This document shows, piece after piece, positions 1 through 6,099 of a stretch of 6,099 nucleotides of DNA; within the stretch, counting starts at the first letter, position 1; each line of letters opens with the position of its first letter. The stretch is from Caldithrix sp. (GTDB taxonomy: Bacteria; KSB1; UBA2214; DYKH01), in assembly GCA_020722685.1 (NCBI GenBank), contig DYKH01000270.1, forward strand, positions 1 through 6,099, given 5' to 3'. Below the pieces are notes generated by a model. The model was not told the origin of the DNA, made no database searches, and saw only the letters and a program-made list of their open reading frames with translations. The position numbers and the translations under genes are program-made.

Positions 1-1512
1 GTTATTATGGTTGGAATGATTGCGTTTGCGATTGCCTCTCCAACCGTTATTCTTTATTGGATAGGAAGTTCTGCAGATCAACTGCATCATTTTGGAATTA
101 TCCATGATTTGGCTTGGGGAGCTAGTCTGAATAGCCTTTTTGTGCCTTCGGTAGCTCATCCGTGGGGAATCCTCAGAGAAATTGCCAGAACCATATATAC
201 GGGGCCTAGAGACGAATCGGGTGTGTTCAACCTGGGTTTCCTTACTTGCAGTTTGGCCTTGCCAGGATTTTTCTTGATGCCTAAGAACAAATCACATTCT
301 TGGGGTCTGGTTTGGTTGACTGTGGGCGGCCTGGTTCTCTCTCTGGGGCTGCTGCTTAAGTGGAATGGCAGACCGGTTCAGCTTTCTGGCAATTTTGTGT
401 TTAATGAGATTCTTTGGAAGTTTGGCCATGTTCTCAAACCAGAACTCTTCCCAACCGAGTTACCCTATCCCGATTTTCGTTCCGGCATCCCTTTGCCTGG
501 TCTATTTCTCACAATCCTCGTTCCATTCTGGGAATCAGCGCGTGTAATGGGCCGTTATGCTTTCTTGGGTATGCTTGGTGCTGTTGTATTAGCAGCGATT
601 GCTCTACAGAAATTGCCTGCCCTGGCCCGTATCTTACTGGCTTTGCTTTGGGTGATAGAGATCCTGCCATCCCCTACGAGCAGTGGCAGGCCGGTTGCTT
701 TTCAGCTTCATCCGGCATATACTTGGTTAACTGCTCAACCCCTGGAAGTTGGTGAGGGGATTTTGGATATTGAGCCTCCGACTGTATCTATTGGAGGAAG
801 TGTTCCTGTGGCGACCTTGTTGCATGGAGTCCCAACGGCAGCCGGCGTTGGATCATTTTGGCCCGAACACACTTTCCGCCTCTGGGAGAATTTTTTGCCG
901 GAAGGAGAGGCTTTAGCGCGACCCCAAATCGGCGATTTCTTGTGGCAATACCGTATTCGATACCTTTTCCTTCATTTTCGCGGGAATAAAGAACAGGCGC
1001 AGAGGATGTGGCATATGATTGCTGAGAATTCGGCTTTTCATCAAGTTGGCTGTTTCGATCCTTTGGCAGAAGACTCGCCCTGGCCGTATCAGATCTGTGT
1101 GGCTGAAGTGAACAAGCCTACTTCTCCCTTCAATGTGATTTTGCGAACGGGGTGGTCTGCACAGGAGTCTTGGGGTATGTGGTCGGAGGGCCCAGTATCT
1201 GAAATAGAATGGTTGGCGACTACTCGGCAAGACCATTATCTGCGATTTGAGGCCTTTCCACTTTGTGCGTCCGATCAGTATCAGCAACTTACGGTTAGGG
1301 TCAATGGAGAAAGGCTAGCCAGTTATCAATGGGAAGACTGTGAGACTATGGAGGTAGACTTGCTTATCCCTGGCTCTGTTATCAGAGCGGGTTGGAATCA
1401 GACTGCTTTCGAGTATGCTTATGCTTTAACCCCGGCTGAAGTCACAGATGGACGGAATCCTGACTTCCGTCTGTTGGGAGTAGGCTTTGTCAAGTTAGAG
1501 ATAAAACAGTGA
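1..1512 (+). CDS. Large polytopic membrane protein with soluble C-terminal domain (GT-C/YfhO-like), 5'-truncated by window edge
   Basis: The frame is open to base 1, and the first Met (base 7) lies inside a hydrophobic segment with no visible ribosome binding site, so the real start is almost certainly upstream. Counting that Met as residue 1, hydrophobic segments lie near 2-20, 74-91, 100-118, 161-175, 182-200 and 206-220. Segment four ends in a PFWESARVMGRY stretch that resembles the 'P-f-s-R-v-p-R' turn common in GT-C and YfhO-like membrane proteins. Residues 225-370 are soluble, with YRIRYLFLHF near 315-324, a strand pattern typical of the extracytoplasmic part of such proteins. Residues 376-501 form a beta-rich domain beginning GWSAQESWGMWSEG and containing VNGE, like the sugar-binding-like C-terminal domains (DUF7024 type, from memory) of membrane glycosyltransferases. 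The role is probably handling lipid-linked sugars or surface glycans, but no catalytic residue can be assigned because the N-terminal part is missing. It is 69 bases upstream of the secreted propeller gene on the same strand. Membrane protein: sure. Enzymatic function: unsure. Confidence 0.75.
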   Translation, partial: VIMVGMIAFAIASPTVILYWIGSSADQLHHFGIIHDLAWGASLNSLFVPSVAHPWGILREIARTIYTGPRDESGVFNLGFLTCSLALPGFFLMPKNKSHSWGLVWLTVGGLVLSLGLLLKWNGRPVQLSGNFVFNEILWKFGHVLKPELFPTELPYPDFRSGIPLPGLFLTILVPFWESARVMGRYAFLGMLGAVVLAAIALQKLPALARILLALLWVIEILPSPTSSGRPVAFQLHPAYTWLTAQPLEVGEGILDIEPPTVSIGGSVPVATLLHGVPTAAGVGSFWPEHTFRLWENFLPEGEALARPQIGDFLWQYRIRYLFLHFRGNKEQAQRMWHMIAENSAFHQVGCFDPLAEDSPWPYQICVAEVNKPTSPFNVILRTGWSAQESWGMWSEGPVSEIEWLATTRQDHYLRFEAFPLCASDQYQQLTVRVNGERLASYQWEDCETMEVDLLIPGSVIRAGWNQTAFEYAYALTPAEVTDGRNPDFRLLGVGFVKLEIKQ

Positions 1513-1570
1513 TCTTTGTATTTCACGGTGAGGGCAAAGGCAGTTTTTGCTTTCTGTGTTAGTCAGCTAT

Positions 1571-1576
1571 GGAGGT
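1571..1576 (+). promoter_or_regulatory. Ribosome binding site of the propeller protein gene
   Basis: GGAGGT lies five bases before the ATG at 1582. It is a near-perfect Shine-Dalgarno sequence and decides the start: the frame is open further up to a TTG at 1516, but the extra 22 codons have no such site and would put extra residues ahead of a textbook signal peptide. Confidence 0.85.
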
Positions 1577-1581
1577 GTGTT

Positions 1582-3573
1582 ATGAAGCGGTTCCAAACTC
1601 TAGTCATAGTGTTACTTGGCCTATCTGTGGTGATGATGGGGTTGGCTTCTTCTGTGTTCTCTTATGCTTTGCAGCCATTGCTAGAGAGTGCTGTCAGTCG
1701 TGTAGTCTCCGCTGGTGCAAGTAGTATAAGTGGTTTCTCCTCCTCTTCGTATAGCTTGCCAGGTGGCGTTGTTGATAAGTCTTCCCCAACATTGGCTGAT
1801 ATTACTGGCGATGGAATTCCTGAGATTCTCATTGGGACAACGACTTGTCGGGCAAATCAGCAGGGGGTATGCACGTATAATCAAGTGGCTGCTTTGGTTG
1901 TATATAATGGAGACGGGACGCTGCGATGGTCTAAAGATGTGGGCGCCCCGGTTAATTCCGCACCGGCTGTAGGTGACATAAATGCTGATGGTCAACCGGA
2001 AATCGTAGTCAGCGTGGGCGGTGACGTATACGATACTGCTCACCATGGAGGTGTTGTAGCCTATGATCGTTTTGGGGGATTTTTGTGGCGTTTCGATTCG
2101 CAGGACCACGGTGAAGATGGGTATAAGGATGGCGTTTTTTCCTCACCCACTTTGTGTGATGTGAACAATGATAACTATGCAGAGATCATATTGGGGGGAT
2201 GGGACCAGCGAATATACTTGTTGGATTATCAGGGACATTCTTTGTGGTCTAATTTACCAGCCGGATTTCCTGGTCCTGGATATTATAATGCAGATAGCAT
2301 TTGGTCTACTGCGGCTTGTGCTGATCTGAACAGCGATGGTTACAAGGAGATCATTATAGGAGCCGATATCACTGGCGGGGGATATTTGCCAGACGGAACA
2401 CATACACAAGATGGTGGGTTCCTTTACATTTTTGATAGAAACGGCAACGTTTTAGTACGCCGCTATCTTCCGGAAACGATTTATGCTGCTCCTGCTGTAG
2501 GAGACTTGAATGGAGATGGTAGCCCGGAGATTGTCTCTGGCACAGGTTGGTATTGGTGGAATGCTCATGGTCGGACGGAGCAACCCTATGTTTACGTTTT
2601 TGATACAGAGAAGGTATTCGATAATTCATTGCATTATTCCGCCCTCGAGAAATTGCCCTTTTATCCGGGTTGGCCTCAACCCACCGACTATCCTGGATTT
2701 AGTTCACCTGCTCTTGCGGATTTGGATGGAGATAATGATCTGGAAATCGTAATTGGCACAGGACATCCTGATCTGAGCAATGATAGTATCCCCGGTGCAG
2801 GCAGTGTTTATGCGTGGCATCACAACGGTAGCCTGGTATCAGGGTGGCCGATCCACCCCAAAAACGCTCAAGGGAATGATGCGCCGGTTTTTTCCTCTCC
2901 TACTATAGGCGATGTGGATGGAGATGGCAGTTCAGAAATTTGTTTTTCGATGCTTTGGGATGTACAAGTCTACAACACTAACGGCTCATTCCAGGAACGT
3001 TTGAACACTCAATGGACGATTTGGGCTTCGCCAGCCTTAGGCGATACTGACGCCGATGGGTTTCAGGAGATATGGATCGGCGGCGGTTACTACCCCGACC
3101 CACAGAACGGTCGACTATGGCGCTTTGAAGCGGACACGGCAGGTGGTAGCCATGCCTGGTCCATGTTCCACCGTGATGCTCAGAACACAGGGCGTTATCC
3201 CAGTCCGCCTCGACTGAGTGTTGCGCCTGCGTCAATCTATCTGCTTTATCAGTATGGAAGTGGGAATACTGTAAAGACCGATTTGGGATTACGCAATCTT
3301 GGTGAAGGGACAATTATGTGGAATGTCACTTCACCAATGCTGAATATAACGCTATCTCCCTCGTCTGGAACTCTGACTTCTTCCTTAGTACCGGTTGCAG
3401 TCACAATGAACACGACCGGCTATACCACTGGCACATATGAATTGGGGAATATCGTTTTCACAGGCACTGCGAGCACGTCTGTGTTGGGAAGTCCGGCTTC
3501 GATTCCCGTGACACTCTATGTGGGGCGGGTTCATCGCACCTACATGCCGCTCGTCTTGCGTTCGTCATTTTAA
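1582..3573 (+). CDS. Secreted FG-GAP/VCBS-repeat beta-propeller protein with BACON-like domain and YMPLVLR tail
   Basis: A 663-residue exported protein. The N-terminus MKRFQTLVIVLLGL is a signal peptide (basic start, hydrophobic 7-22, probable cleavage after SYA, residue 29). Eight repeats follow, each with a D-x-x-x-D-x-x-x-E calcium-loop pattern such as DLNGDGSPE. They begin near residues 67, 126, 187, 242, 302, 375, 438 and 482, and all eight keep both Asp and the Glu. Repeats 3 and 6 have Asn in place of the loop Gly. This is the FG-GAP/VCBS pattern of a seven- or eight-bladed integrin-alpha-like propeller. The motif WSMFHRDAQNTG (526-537) closes the propeller, as seen in related bacterial proteins. 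Residues about 544-648 resemble a BACON-type Ig fold (WNVTS, LSPSSGTL, YTTGTYELG). The last residues are RTYMPLVLRSSF; there is no LPXTG motif and no C-terminal membrane segment. It is likely a surface or secreted binding or adhesion protein; the ligand is unknown. It follows a membrane protein gene and is tightly joined to a glycosyltransferase gene. Confidence 0.9.
   Translation: MKRFQTLVIVLLGLSVVMMGLASSVFSYALQPLLESAVSRVVSAGASSISGFSSSSYSLPGGVVDKSSPTLADITGDGIPEILIGTTTCRANQQGVCTYNQVAALVVYNGDGTLRWSKDVGAPVNSAPAVGDINADGQPEIVVSVGGDVYDTAHHGGVVAYDRFGGFLWRFDSQDHGEDGYKDGVFSSPTLCDVNNDNYAEIILGGWDQRIYLLDYQGHSLWSNLPAGFPGPGYYNADSIWSTAACADLNSDGYKEIIIGADITGGGYLPDGTHTQDGGFLYIFDRNGNVLVRRYLPETIYAAPAVGDLNGDGSPEIVSGTGWYWWNAHGRTEQPYVYVFDTEKVFDNSLHYSALEKLPFYPGWPQPTDYPGFSSPALADLDGDNDLEIVIGTGHPDLSNDSIPGAGSVYAWHHNGSLVSGWPIHPKNAQGNDAPVFSSPTIGDVDGDGSSEICFSMLWDVQVYNTNGSFQERLNTQWTIWASPALGDTDADGFQEIWIGGGYYPDPQNGRLWRFEADTAGGSHAWSMFHRDAQNTGRYPSPPRLSVAPASIYLLYQYGSGNTVKTDLGLRNLGEGTIMWNVTSPMLNITLSPSSGTLTSSLVPVAVTMNTTGYTTGTYELGNIVFTGTASTSVLGSPASIPVTLYVGRVHRTYMPLVLRSSF
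1780..3081 (+). repeat. Eight degenerate FG-GAP calcium-loop coding repeats
   Basis: The span encodes eight copies of a motif of the form S-P-t-l-x-D-x-x-x-D-x-x-x-E-I-x-x-G within the propeller protein. Spacing between copies is 59, 61, 55, 60, 73, 63 and 44 residues. The copies are similar at protein level but diverged at DNA level, so they look old rather than recently amplified. The short last spacing may mean that the final blade is completed by the WRFEAD...WSMFHRD stretch. The repeats are inside the gene and are not a separate element. Confidence 0.85.
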
Positions 3574-3576
3574 CCG

Positions 3577-4854
3577 ATGCGTATTCTTCATATCACCCAA
3601 CGTTACTTTCCCGCACGCGGCGGTGCCGAGGCCCATTTTGGTGAAATCTCCGCTTATCTTGTGGCGCAGGGACACCATGTCACTGTAGCTACTACTGACG
3701 CCCTCGACTTTGAAGCCTTCTGGAATCCCCGCCGCCGTCGGGTCGCGGAGCGTGAGACCGTCCATGATGGTGTCCACATTCTGCGTTTTCCGGTGCGTTA
3801 CCTTCCTCTGTCTGGGATCGCCTATTCCGGTATCCGCCGGCTGTTGTGGTTGTTCTCGCTGGCGCGTCCCTTGCCGGTGACATTGGCAGCCCGGTTGTCA
3901 CATTTGACACCGTGGGTCCCCGGCCTTTGGCAGTGGTTGCGGCAAACTGCTGAACCTTTTGATCTAGTCGCCGGAATGAACATTTGTTTTGAGCCGTTGC
4001 TTGAAGCTGGGTTGCGTTTCGCGCAACGGCGCGGTGTTCCGTTTATTATTTATCCCCTCACACACCTAGGGGCTGGCTCAAAGCCAGGCATTGATGCGTT
4101 GGGGCGATTTTACACAATGCGCCATCAAGTAAACCTGGTTCTCCGTAGCGACGCGCTGGTTGCGCAAACACCGACCGAGCGTGACTTCTACGTGGAACGC
4201 GGTCTGCCGGATCAACGTGCCCTGGTTGTTGGACCCGGTGTACACCCGGAAAAAGTACTCGGCGGGGACGCGCAACGTTTCCGGCAGCGTCACAACATCC
4301 CTGAGACAGCGCCTGTGGTGTTGGCACTTTCGGCAATGGCCTATGATAAAGGGACGGTTCACGTTGTTAAAGCTGTGCGTCGTTTGTGGGAGGAAGGGCG
4401 CGCCGTGGAATTGCTGTTGGCAGGTGCGGTGTTGACCCCATTTCGCCATTATATGGAACGTCTTTCTGCTGCTGACCGCGAGCGCATCCACTTACTTGGT
4501 CCGGTAAGTGAAGAAGAAAAGCGCGATGCGCTGGCTGCTGCTGACATCTTCGCGTTGCCCTCGCGCACGGATTCTTTTGGTATCGTTTACCTGGAGGCTT
4601 GGCTGTACCAAAAGCCTGTGATTGCTGCGCGCACTTGGGGGGTTAACGATGTAATTGTCGATGGTGAGGATGGTTGTCTTGTTCCGTTTGGCGATGTATC
4701 TGCGCTGGCGGACACCATAGCATTTCTGGTTGATCATCCTGATGTTCGGGCGACGATGGGTGTTCGAGGTGAGCAGAAAGTTTACCGCTGGCATACATGG
4801 GCACAAAAACATGCCCTTGTCCACAATCTGTATCTCGACCTCGTGAAAAGGTGA
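3577..4854 (+). CDS. GT4-type (GT-B fold) glycosyltransferase with altered donor-site residues
   Basis: A 425-residue cytosolic enzyme, normal length for a GT4 retaining glycosyltransferase. The N-terminal acceptor-side Rossmann domain starts MRILHITQRYFPARGGAE, with the glycine-rich GG loop at residues 15-16. YPLTHLG (159-165) and RFYTMRHQ (177-184) follow, then VAQTPTERDFY (195-205) and VVGPGV (217-222) before the C-terminal domain. The donor-site Lys is in AYDKGT (K258), but the Arg usual in the G-R-x-x-x-K-G motif is Ala253. The EX7E motif reads D332-SFGIVYL-E340, so the first Glu is Asp. The donor and acceptor are unknown; transfer to a lipid carrier or growing glycan is the usual role. 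The start ATG lies three bases after the propeller gene's TAA with no Shine-Dalgarno sequence visible, which suggests translational coupling. Base composition is richer in GC than in the two genes upstream. Family assignment is secure, substrate is not. Confidence 0.93.
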   Translation: MRILHITQRYFPARGGAEAHFGEISAYLVAQGHHVTVATTDALDFEAFWNPRRRRVAERETVHDGVHILRFPVRYLPLSGIAYSGIRRLLWLFSLARPLPVTLAARLSHLTPWVPGLWQWLRQTAEPFDLVAGMNICFEPLLEAGLRFAQRRGVPFIIYPLTHLGAGSKPGIDALGRFYTMRHQVNLVLRSDALVAQTPTERDFYVERGLPDQRALVVGPGVHPEKVLGGDAQRFRQRHNIPETAPVVLALSAMAYDKGTVHVVKAVRRLWEEGRAVELLLAGAVLTPFRHYMERLSAADRERIHLLGPVSEEEKRDALAAADIFALPSRTDSFGIVYLEAWLYQKPVIAARTWGVNDVIVDGEDGCLVPFGDVSALADTIAFLVDHPDVRATMGVRGEQKVYRWHTWAQKHALVHNLYLDLVKR

Positions 4855-4855
4855 T
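4849..4855 (+). promoter_or_regulatory. Ribosome binding site of the second glycosyltransferase, overlapping the upstream stop
   Basis: AGGTGAT overlaps the TGA stop (4852-4854) of the first glycosyltransferase and lies eight bases before the ATG at 4864. The overlap fits an operon in which ribosomes ending one gene start the next. An ATG at 4854 is followed at once by TAG and is not a usable start. Confidence 0.6.
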
Positions 4856-4863
4856 GTAGTATT

Positions 4864-5955
4864 ATGCACTTGGCTATCAACGCGACGGAGATTGGACGGC
4901 AGCGTGGCGGTAACGAGAGTTACTTGACCGGCTTGTTGCAAGGTCTGGCGGCGTTAAATGTTGTCGGCGATACCACGCTGTTGGTAACGCAGGCCGGCCT
5001 CGCGGCACTGCCGGGCATCACGTCGGCGGCCTATCCAACTGTGAACGTCGGTCCCTATCGACAACTGCCCTTCTACCTCTGGCAGCAGACTTATCACCTG
5101 GCGCGCCTGCGCCCTGATTGGTATCTGTCTACGTTCTTCTTACCGCCTGTGACCCCTTGCCTTGCGGCAGTACTGATTCATGATATGTCTTTTCGCACGC
5201 ATCCGGAATACTTTCCCAGCTTTATTGCCCTCTATATGCGCGTGCTAACGGCTCAGGCTATGCGCCGTGCGGAACGGGTTGTGGCTCTCTCGGAATTCAC
5301 GCGGCATGAGATTCTGCGATTCCATCCTGCAGTCGCAGCGAAGACTGTCGTCGTCTTGCCGGGTATTGACGCAGCTTTCCATCCGGTACAAGCTGCTGAT
5401 GATGCTGCAGCGCTCGCGCCTTATGGTCTGACGCCGGGCTACATCTTGGCGCTCGGTAATATCCATCCGCGTAAGAACCTGGCACGTTTGTTGGAGGCGT
5501 ATAACCTGGTGTGCCAACGCTATGCGGATACACCCCCGCTTGTTTGGGCCGGAATGCCACGCTGGAGCAGTTCAGACCTGGTGGCGCGCGCGCGTGAGGC
5601 TGGTGTGCTGCTGCCCGGCTTCATTCCGCAGTCGGCAATGTCTGCGCTTTACCGGTTGGCTGCAGTGCTGGTTTACCCTTCGCTCTATGAAGGCTTTGGC
5701 CTGCCACCGGTGGAGGCGTTGGCCTGTGGGACGCCAGTGATTGCCAGTAATACCACGAGTTTGCCGGAGGCCGTAGGGGATGCCGCATTGTTGGTCGATC
5801 CGACTTCGACGGAGTCTATTGCCGACGCACTCGCGCGAATTCTCCACGATGCTGCACTGCGCGAACATTTGCGAGAGATTGGGCCTGTACGGGCGCGACA
5901 ATTCACATGGCAGAAAACGGCGCGAAGGCTATATGAAAACTTGCAGGCAGGTTAG
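4864..5955 (+). CDS. GT4-type (GT-B fold) glycosyltransferase, mannosyltransferase-like
   Basis: A 363-residue cytosolic GT-B enzyme. The N-terminal domain begins MHLAINATEIGRQRGGNESY with the GG loop at 15-16. IHDMSFRTHPEYF (105-117) and VALSEFTRHEI (140-150) are typical of the GT4 branch that includes O-antigen and exopolysaccharide mannosyltransferases. The C-terminal donor domain has GNIHPRKNLARLLEAY (198-213) with R203 and K204 as probable phosphate-binding residues, and a complete EX7E motif, E276-GFGLPPV-E284, followed by GTPVIASNTTSLPEAVGDAA. All expected motifs are present, in contrast to the gene just upstream. The likely sugar (mannose or another hexose from a nucleotide donor) is inferred from similarity of motifs only. 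It starts nine bases after the first glycosyltransferase ends, so the two are probably co-translated and act one after the other on the same glycan. The reading frame is intact and GC-rich. Confidence 0.94.
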   Translation: MHLAINATEIGRQRGGNESYLTGLLQGLAALNVVGDTTLLVTQAGLAALPGITSAAYPTVNVGPYRQLPFYLWQQTYHLARLRPDWYLSTFFLPPVTPCLAAVLIHDMSFRTHPEYFPSFIALYMRVLTAQAMRRAERVVALSEFTRHEILRFHPAVAAKTVVVLPGIDAAFHPVQAADDAAALAPYGLTPGYILALGNIHPRKNLARLLEAYNLVCQRYADTPPLVWAGMPRWSSSDLVARAREAGVLLPGFIPQSAMSALYRLAAVLVYPSLYEGFGLPPVEALACGTPVIASNTTSLPEAVGDAALLVDPTSTESIADALARILHDAALREHLREIGPVRARQFTWQKTARRLYENLQAG

Positions 5956-5975
5956 GTAGTTTTCCACTGTCTATT

Positions 5976-5983
5976 GGAAGGAG
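5976..5983 (+). promoter_or_regulatory. Ribosome binding site of the last gene
   Basis: GGAAGGAG lies seven bases before the ATG at 5991. It fixes that start and is the only clear signal in the 35-base gap after the second glycosyltransferase. Confidence 0.75.
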
Positions 5984-5990
5984 TGCAACG

Positions 5991-6099
5991 ATGACCGAAG
6001 TGTCCATCCACGGCCACGAATTCTGGATCGACGGCCAGCCTATTTACGCAGGCCGCAAGTTTGCCGGGTGCAAAATCCAGGGCCTGCTCTTCAACGTCC
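5991..6099 (+). CDS. N-terminus of an unidentified protein, possibly glycoside-hydrolase-like; 3'-truncated by window edge
   Basis: Thirty-six codons are visible, with a strong ribosome binding site and GC-rich, clearly coding composition. The protein begins MTEVSIHGHEFWIDG, followed by QPIYAGRKFAGCKIQGLLFNV. A short beta-strand pair carrying 'F-x-I-D-G-x-P-x-Y-A-G-R' followed by 'I-x-G-L-L-F-N' resembles the opening of uncharacterised cellulase or glycoside-hydrolase-like proteins of Chloroflexota and Planctomycetota that read 'INGRPTYxGR...IEGLLFN'. That comparison is from memory. No signal peptide is present, so the visible part would be cytosolic. A role in processing the glycan made by the upstream enzymes would fit but cannot be shown from so few residues. 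Existence of the gene is well supported; its function is not. Confidence 0.7.
   Translation, partial: MTEVSIHGHEFWIDGQPIYAGRKFAGCKIQGLLFNV

Noticed and set aside
7..9. ATG at base 7 as the true start of the first gene
   Set aside because: The frame is open to the window edge, this Met lies in a membrane segment, and related proteins have many more N-terminal membrane segments.
1531..1553. Hairpin AGGGCAAA / TTTGCTTT between the first two genes as a terminator
   Set aside because: The stem is AT-rich with two G-U pairs and is not followed by a run of T, so it is not a convincing intrinsic terminator.
1516..1581. In-frame upstream extension of the propeller gene from a TTG at 1516
   Set aside because: The ATG at 1582 has GGAGGT at the right distance and begins a clean signal peptide. 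The extension lacks a binding site and looks unlike a signal sequence.
1681..2109. Minus-strand open frame of 142 codons
   Set aside because: It lies wholly opposite the signal-peptide and first-repeat region of the propeller gene, with no binding site and no recognisable domain; the plus-strand frame explains the sequence.
1780..3081. Repeated GATGGxGATGG-like DNA words as a tandem repeat or recombination hot spot
   Set aside because: They follow from the D-x-D-G-D-G protein loops and are diverged at DNA level; there is no array of near-identical units.
4078..4941. Two long minus-strand open frames (4078-4491 and 4492-4941) opposite the glycosyltransferases
   Set aside because: Both are antisense to conserved GT4 motifs, have low-complexity basic composition and no start signal, and one runs across a junction between two real genes.
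5572..5906. Overlapping minus-strand open frames opposite the end of the second glycosyltransferase
   Set aside because: They arise from GC-rich codon bias in the true gene, which carries the EX7E motif on the plus strand.
1..6099. Insertion sequences, CRISPR array, tRNA or riboswitch
   Set aside because: No transposase, terminal inverted repeats, regularly spaced direct repeats, cloverleaf or known riboswitch core was seen, and coding sequence fills nearly the whole window.

Overview
The window lies in what looks like a cell-surface or exopolysaccharide region of a member of the Chloroflexota, perhaps of the Anaerolineae/Caldilineae type. This placement is inference. It rests on the C-terminal tail YMPLVLR of the secreted repeat protein, which I recall as common on extracytoplasmic proteins of that phylum, and on the style of the membrane and glycosyltransferase proteins. 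No rRNA, tRNA or marker gene is present to confirm it. All five genes are on the + strand and densely packed, and no gap between genes exceeds 70 bases.

Layout. Bases 1-1512 hold the 3' part of a large polytopic membrane protein with about six membrane segments and a soluble C-terminal beta-rich domain, of a GT-C/YfhO-like kind. A 69-base gap carries a good ribosome binding site. Bases 1582-3573 encode a 663-residue secreted protein with a signal peptide, eight FG-GAP/VCBS-type calcium-loop repeats (a probable beta-propeller), a BACON-like Ig-fold domain and the YMPLVLR tail. Three bases after its stop, and without a visible Shine-Dalgarno sequence, begins a GT4-type glycosyltransferase (3577-4854). 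Nine bases further a second GT4-type glycosyltransferase starts (4864-5955). A fifth gene starts at 5991 and runs off the window. Its 36 visible residues resemble the N-terminus of an uncharacterised glycoside-hydrolase-like family, but this is a weak call.

How they may work together (inference). Two cytosolic GT4 enzymes could add sugars to a lipid-linked or nucleotide-sugar-derived glycan. The polytopic protein could act on lipid-linked sugars at the outer face of the membrane. The propeller protein is exported and could be a surface adhesin or the scaffold or target of the glycan. The two halves differ in base composition: genes 1-2 are close to or below 50% GC in the lines I counted, while genes 3-5 are clearly richer, so the cassette may be a mosaic.

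No mobile element, CRISPR array, RNA gene or clear terminator was seen. I do not see firm evidence for an undescribed system. The most worthwhile leads are the conserved-looking C-terminal tail with tightly linked glycosyltransferases, the altered donor-site residues of the first glycosyltransferase, and the composition break at a 3-base gene junction.
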